NCBI GenBank assembly: GCA_030613225.1
Contig: JAUWMJ010000097.1
Coordinates: 1 to 8,790, forward strand
DNA from: Desulfobacterales bacterium
Lineage (GTDB): Bacteria; Desulfobacterota; Desulfobacteria; Desulfobacterales; JAUWMJ01
DNA length: 8,790 nt
Direction: 5' to 3'
Part shown: piece after piece, positions 5,410-8,790 of the stretch
Position numbering within the stretch: position 1 is the first letter of the stretch
Layout: each line of letters opens with the position of its first letter
The notes under the pieces: model-generated
Told to the model about the DNA's origin: nothing
The model's input: the letters and a program-made list of their open reading frames with translations, nothing else
Databases searched by the model: none
Made by a program: the position numbers and the translations under genes

Positions 5410-7776
5410 ATGAAAACAGATATAAAAACAAAAATTAATGAGGCCGATGTTTGCCGTTCCATGGGATTATACGATGAATCTCTTGATATTTATAAGCAAA
5501 TTATTTCAAGCCTTCCTAAAAAGGACGTTCAAACACTTAAAACAATTAAAGCCAAGATTAGCGAAGTAGAGCAGGAAGTGGCAGACCTGGAAAAGACTGA
5601 GCCTAATCAGGTTTCTGCTGAAGATATTTCAAGGTTTAAAGAGACCATGATGGCTGATGATGAAAGCAACACTGCGATTCTTGACAGTGCTGCAGCTTTC
5701 AGCGATATGGGTCTTCATAAAGAGGCAGCAGCCGAATATAAAAAAATAATATTCCAGGATTACCCTGTTGAAAAAATATTTCCTCAATTTGCAAAAACTA
5801 TTCTTAAACTCTATTCACCTGCAAAAGCTGTAGAACAGATTGAATCTTTTGTTAATGATCAGCAGCTGGATAAAAAGAAAAGGGCTCGCATAAAATATCA
5901 TTTTGGCAATGAAATGGAAAGGAGAGACCATAAAGACCAGGCCCTTGATTTATATAAAGCGGCGGCTGCACTCGACCCTGGTGATTCTGAAATTAAAAAA
6001 GGACTCGATTCCATCCAGGCCAATCTTTCTTCCGGTTCCAAATATGATTACCTGCTGCGCCAGGAAAAAGTGACAACAGACCAGCTTCAAAAGGCTTTTG
6101 CACTGTCGAAAAAAATGAGAAAGAGCGTTGAATTTGTTCTTACAAGTCAATACCAGATCAGTAAGGAAAATATAGGTAAATCCTTTGCCGCATATTATGG
6201 CTGTCAATTCAGAAACTATGATGAAGCTTTTCCGATACCTACCGAGTTGCTGGGAAAATTAAAAAAAGCGTTTTTAATAAATGAAGGATGGGTTCCATTA
6301 AGCTGGGATAAGGATGGAGTTGAAGTTCTGGTTGATGATCCGAGGGATTTGAACAAAACTGATAATATTAAAACTTTGTTGAATACTTCCAAGGTTAATT
6401 TTTCCGTTGCGATAAAGGAGGATATTGAAGAGTATATAAAACGCTTTTACGATACTGACCGGATTAGTGAAGCGGTTACTACTGGAGACGGGTTTGATGA
6501 TTTCGATTTAATCCCGGATGTTTCTTTTGAAGAAGAGGAAGATATTGAAGATGTATCAGATGATGATGATGAGAGTTCAAGCAAGGTTGTGAAACTTGTG
6601 GATCAGTGCATCATTGCCGCTTTCAGAAAAAATGCCTCCGATATACATATAGAGCCGTCTCCGATTACAAAAGCCACGAATATTCGTTTCAGACTGGACG
6701 GAGTATGCCAGGAATATATCAAGGTTCCCAATTCTATGGCCAGGGGTATTCTTTCAAGGATTAAGATTATGTCTTCTCTCGATATTGCTGAACGGCGATT
6801 ACCTCAAGACGGAAAAATTAAATTCAACCGCAAAGGCGTACCACAATTTGAACTTCGAGTTGCAACACTCCCGACAGCAGGTGGTTTTGAGGATGCTGTT
6901 TTAAGAATCCTGGCCAAGGCAGGAACCCTGAAAATAGATGATATGGCTTTAACTGAAAGAAATCTCGAAGTTTTAAAAAAGATTATTCACAAACCATATG
7001 GTCTTGTACTTGCCGTGGGCCCGACAGGTTCAGGTAAAACAACGACACTCCATTCAGCTCTTGGCCATATTAACAAACCGGATATAAAAATCTGGACCGC
7101 AGAAGATCCTGTAGAAATCACACAGGCCGGCTTGAGGCAGGTGGAGGTAAAACCCAGAATAGGACTCGATTTTGCGAGGATAATGCGTGCTTTTTTACGG
7201 GCAGATCCCGATGTTATCATGATAGGTGAGATGCGTGACGAAGAAACTGCAGCCATAGGTATAGAAGCATCTCTTACCGGACACCTTGTTTTTTCAACCC
7301 TTCATACAAACAGTGCACCTGAAACTATAACACGTCTGCTCGACATGGGTCTTAATGCTCTTAATTTTTCTGATGCTTTTCTTGGTGTGCTGGCGCAAAG
7401 ACTGGTAAGGAGGTTGTGCAAGAACTGTTGCAAAGAAGAAAATATACCCAAAGAGGAATTCGAAGAAATTGTAATGGATTACGGAGAAGAAGATTTCGAA
7501 AAAACAGGAATAGAATACTCATCCGATCTTACGATAAAACGCCTCGGAAGCTGTGAGGTCTGCTCGGGAACAGGTTATAAGGGCAGGCTCGCAATCCATG
7601 AACTGATGGAAGGTACTCCGGGAATTAAAAGATTGGTTAAACGACAGGCCTCTACTGAAGAGCTTTTTGCACTTGCAAAGAAAGAGGGAATGACTACACT
7701 GAAGCAAGACGGTATTATAAAGGTTTTTAGCGGGATTACAGATATAAGCGAAATTAGAAGGGTTTGCATTACATAG
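5410..7776 (+). CDS. TPR-fused GspE/PilB-family secretion/pilus motor ATPase
   Basis: The product is 788 residues, well above the roughly 500-570 typical of GspE/PilB. The extra N-terminus (about 1-205) is helical with TPR-like units (about 8-36, 89-118, 158-191). A GspE_N/MshEN-like domain (about 212-348) and a very acidic linker (about 360-388) follow, then a full ATPase: NASDIHIEPS (408-417), Walker A GPTGSGKT (537-544), Asp box TAEDPVE (563-569), Walker B DVIMIGEMRD with Glu607, His box TGHLVFSTLHTN (623-634), and zinc-binding Cys670/Cys673 plus Cys715/Cys718. All ATPase residues look intact. Such hexameric cytoplasmic ATPases power type II secretion or type IV pilus assembly. No inner-membrane platform, pilin or secretin gene is in the window, so its machine is unknown. 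AAAAGG (5399-5404) precedes the ATG by 5 bases. An upstream 5-codon frame (5396-5413) overlaps the start as ATGA and is probably chance. Confidence 0.96.
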   Translation: MKTDIKTKINEADVCRSMGLYDESLDIYKQIISSLPKKDVQTLKTIKAKISEVEQEVADLEKTEPNQVSAEDISRFKETMMADDESNTAILDSAAAFSDMGLHKEAAAEYKKIIFQDYPVEKIFPQFAKTILKLYSPAKAVEQIESFVNDQQLDKKKRARIKYHFGNEMERRDHKDQALDLYKAAAALDPGDSEIKKGLDSIQANLSSGSKYDYLLRQEKVTTDQLQKAFALSKKMRKSVEFVLTSQYQISKENIGKSFAAYYGCQFRNYDEAFPIPTELLGKLKKAFLINEGWVPLSWDKDGVEVLVDDPRDLNKTDNIKTLLNTSKVNFSVAIKEDIEEYIKRFYDTDRISEAVTTGDGFDDFDLIPDVSFEEEEDIEDVSDDDDESSSKVVKLVDQCIIAAFRKNASDIHIEPSPITKATNIRFRLDGVCQEYIKVPNSMARGILSRIKIMSSLDIAERRLPQDGKIKFNRKGVPQFELRVATLPTAGGFEDAVLRILAKAGTLKIDDMALTERNLEVLKKIIHKPYGLVLAVGPTGSGKTTTLHSALGHINKPDIKIWTAEDPVEITQAGLRQVEVKPRIGLDFARIMRAFLRADPDVIMIGEMRDEETAAIGIEASLTGHLVFSTLHTNSAPETITRLLDMGLNALNFSDAFLGVLAQRLVRRLCKNCCKEENIPKEEFEEIVMDYGEEDFEKTGIEYSSDLTIKRLGSCEVCSGTGYKGRLAIHELMEGTPGIKRLVKRQASTEELFALAKKEGMTTLKQDGIIKVFSGITDISEIRRVCIT

Positions 7777-7780
7777 TTCA

Positions 7781-7864
7781 TAGCTTATAGCTCAAAGCTC
7801 ATAGCTCATAGTAATCCGCCTGCGGCGGACAGGCTATGAGCTGTCAGCTATCAGCTATGAGCTA
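7781..7864. repeat. Long heptamer hairpin downstream of the ATPase gene
   Basis: Arms of 31 bases (7781-7811 and 7834-7864) are built from TAGCTCA-type 7-mers and pair at 26 of 31 positions. Between them is a tight GC-rich hairpin, TCCGCC (7815-7820) TGC GGCGGA (7824-7829). The repeat begins 4 bases after the stop codon. It could act as a terminator or an RNA-stabilising 3' structure, but there is no T-run. A smaller hairpin, GCGGC-TTT-GCCGC (7887-7899), follows in the same gap. Confidence 0.75.
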
Positions 7865-7947
7865 ATAAATTGATATTTTATCCTATGCGGCTTTGCCGCT
7901 CAAGTTGTTCCGCAATTCTTGGATACTAGTTTACTTTAAAAGCTGAT

Positions 7948-8598
7948 ATGAATATTGGGAGTGAACAATGGAAAAAGCTGGTTGAAGAAGGAGCCGGAAA
8001 CCTTAATATTCATATTGACCGAAAAATAACAGATCAATTTTCCATCCATGCCACAGAACTGATTAGATGGAACCGGAAGATAAACCTCACAACTATTACT
8101 GATCCGGTCGAAGTCGCTGTTAAACACTTTCTTGATTCAATCATTTCAGTACGTGTTATGCCCGAATATGGCCGACTACTCGATATTGGTTCAGGTGGAG
8201 GTTTTCCAGGAATTCCGATTAAAATTATGATTCCATCTTTACTAGTTACACTCATAGATGCTTCGCGGAAAAAGGTTAGTTTTTTAAAACATATAATCAG
8301 GAATATTAAATTGACTGAGATTGATGCCCGCCAAATAAGAGCTGAGGAACTGGCAAAAGAAAAACCTGCTAAGAACTGTTTTGATGTTATTATTTGCCGT
8401 GCATTTTCCAGGCTGGATAAAATTATACTTCAAGCATTGCCCTTGCTGGCAAAAGACGGGATTATTATTGCCATGAAGGGGAAGTTGTTCGAATCTGAAT
8501 TGGAATCTGCTGGCAAGTATAATTTGTCTTTGACTGTGGAAAAGTACAAACTTCCTTTTCTTGAATTAGAGAGAACTCTTGTTATTATCAGCCCTTAA
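7948..8598 (+). CDS. rsmG: 16S rRNA (guanine-527-N7) methyltransferase RsmG (GidB)
   Basis: A 216-residue protein of normal length for the family. RsmG methylates N7 of G527 of 16S rRNA in the small subunit using S-adenosylmethionine. Visible hallmarks are the N-terminal helical WNRKINLTTITDP and HFLDSI region, the SAM-binding loop LLDIGSGGGFPGIP (77-90), LIDASRKKVSFL after the second strand, the RAFSRLDKI motif (151-159) and AMKGK (175-179). ATG 7948 is the only reasonable start: the frame closes upstream at TAG 7927-7929, and the ATG at 7968 is out of frame. The ribosome binding site is poor, so translation may be weak. The gap separating it from the ATPase gene is filled by a long hairpin, so it is probably an independent transcription unit. 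Confidence 0.96.
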   Translation: MNIGSEQWKKLVEEGAGNLNIHIDRKITDQFSIHATELIRWNRKINLTTITDPVEVAVKHFLDSIISVRVMPEYGRLLDIGSGGGFPGIPIKIMIPSLLVTLIDASRKKVSFLKHIIRNIKLTEIDARQIRAEELAKEKPAKNCFDVIICRAFSRLDKIILQALPLLAKDGIIIAMKGKLFESELESAGKYNLSLTVEKYKLPFLELERTLVIISP

Positions 8599-8790
8599 AA
8601 CTCAAAAAATTGTGCGACCAGTGATTTTCCCTTTACATGAAGCAAGGCAACAGATGCCGGGTTATTGAAACGCGGGTGAGTGGCGCTTCCCGGGTTTAAA
8701 AAGAGTACGCCATTATGGTCTTCAAGGGAAGAAGGTTTGTGGGTGTGACCATGGACTACAGCACCGACTCCTGCTTTGGCCGGTTTGATA
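8595..8790 (-). CDS. YfcE/MJ0936-type metallophosphoesterase, C-terminal part
   Basis: The complement strand is open from the right edge to a TAA (8595-8597 on the plus strand), giving the last 64 residues. They contain VVHGHTHKPS, the metal-binding GHTH motif of calcineurin-like phosphoesterases, then LFLNPGSATHPR and NNPASVALL, the typical ending of YfcE/MJ0936-type phosphodiesterases. The family hydrolyses phosphodiester bonds with divalent metals; the physiological substrate cannot be read from this fragment. The N-terminal part, including the first metal ligands, lies outside the window. The stop overlaps the rsmG stop by 4 bases in convergent arrangement, leaving no room for a separate terminator between them. 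Confidence 0.93.
   Translation of the reverse strand, partial: IKPAKAGVGAVVHGHTHKPSSLEDHNGVLFLNPGSATHPRFNNPASVALLHVKGKSLVAQFFEF

Noticed and set aside
5396..5413. Five-codon open frame overlapping the ATPase start as ATGA
   Set aside because: Too short, without its own ribosome binding site; in AT-rich DNA such a frame is expected by chance.
7781..7864. CRISPR-like array
   Set aside because: Units are about 7 bases without unique spacers, and the two halves are inverse complements; this is a hairpin repeat.

Overview
The window looks like chromosomal DNA of an AT-rich Gram-negative bacterium, most likely a Desulfobacterota (Desulfobacterales-like) species. That placement is an inference from three things: the protein styles (MJ0042-type zinc ribbon, PATAN/DUF4388 proteins, a PAS protein ending in VDIDKAS, a TPR-fused GspE/PilB ATPase), the AAGGAG/GAGGAA ribosome binding sites, and the many short palindromic intergenic elements. 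No rRNA, tRNA, CRISPR array or transposase gene was seen.

Layout: positions 1-570 hold at most the last codons of an upstream gene, then an inverted-repeat-bounded segment (38-364) and a 105-base palindrome (448-552). Five plus-strand genes follow: (1) a zinc ribbon-TM-Cache-like-TM-HAMP protein with no output domain (571-1716); (2) a soluble protein with two PATAN/DUF4388-like modules (1918-2901); (3) a PAS-PAS-DHp protein with a phospho-acceptor His but no kinase ATPase domain (3050-4084); (4) a response regulator with receiver, PATAN/DUF4388 and an unassigned C-terminal domain (4108-5115); (5) a 788-residue TPR + GspE_N (MshEN-like) + GspE/PilB ATPase (5410-7776). Two housekeeping-type genes close the window: rsmG (7948-8598, plus) and the C-terminal part of a YfcE/MJ0936-type phosphoesterase (8595-8790, minus), overlapping tail to tail by 4 bases.

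Genes 1-5 read as one signalling locus aimed at a secretion/pilus-type motor ATPase. The most attractive idea is that the PATAN proteins control the ATPase, by analogy with cyanobacterial PATAN-receiver regulators that bind PilB1. No protein in the window has a histidine-kinase ATPase domain, so phosphate would have to come from a kinase encoded elsewhere. No pilin, GspF-like or secretin gene is present, so the ATPase is an orphan here.

The gaps are unusually structured. Two copies of a 156-base palindromic element (1737-1892 and 5211-5366, about 92% identical by eye) lie before genes 2 and 5. Several gaps also carry runs of an imperfect 7-base repeat, each run with a different 7-mer. Three of these runs face their own reverse complement, so they would fold into long hairpins.
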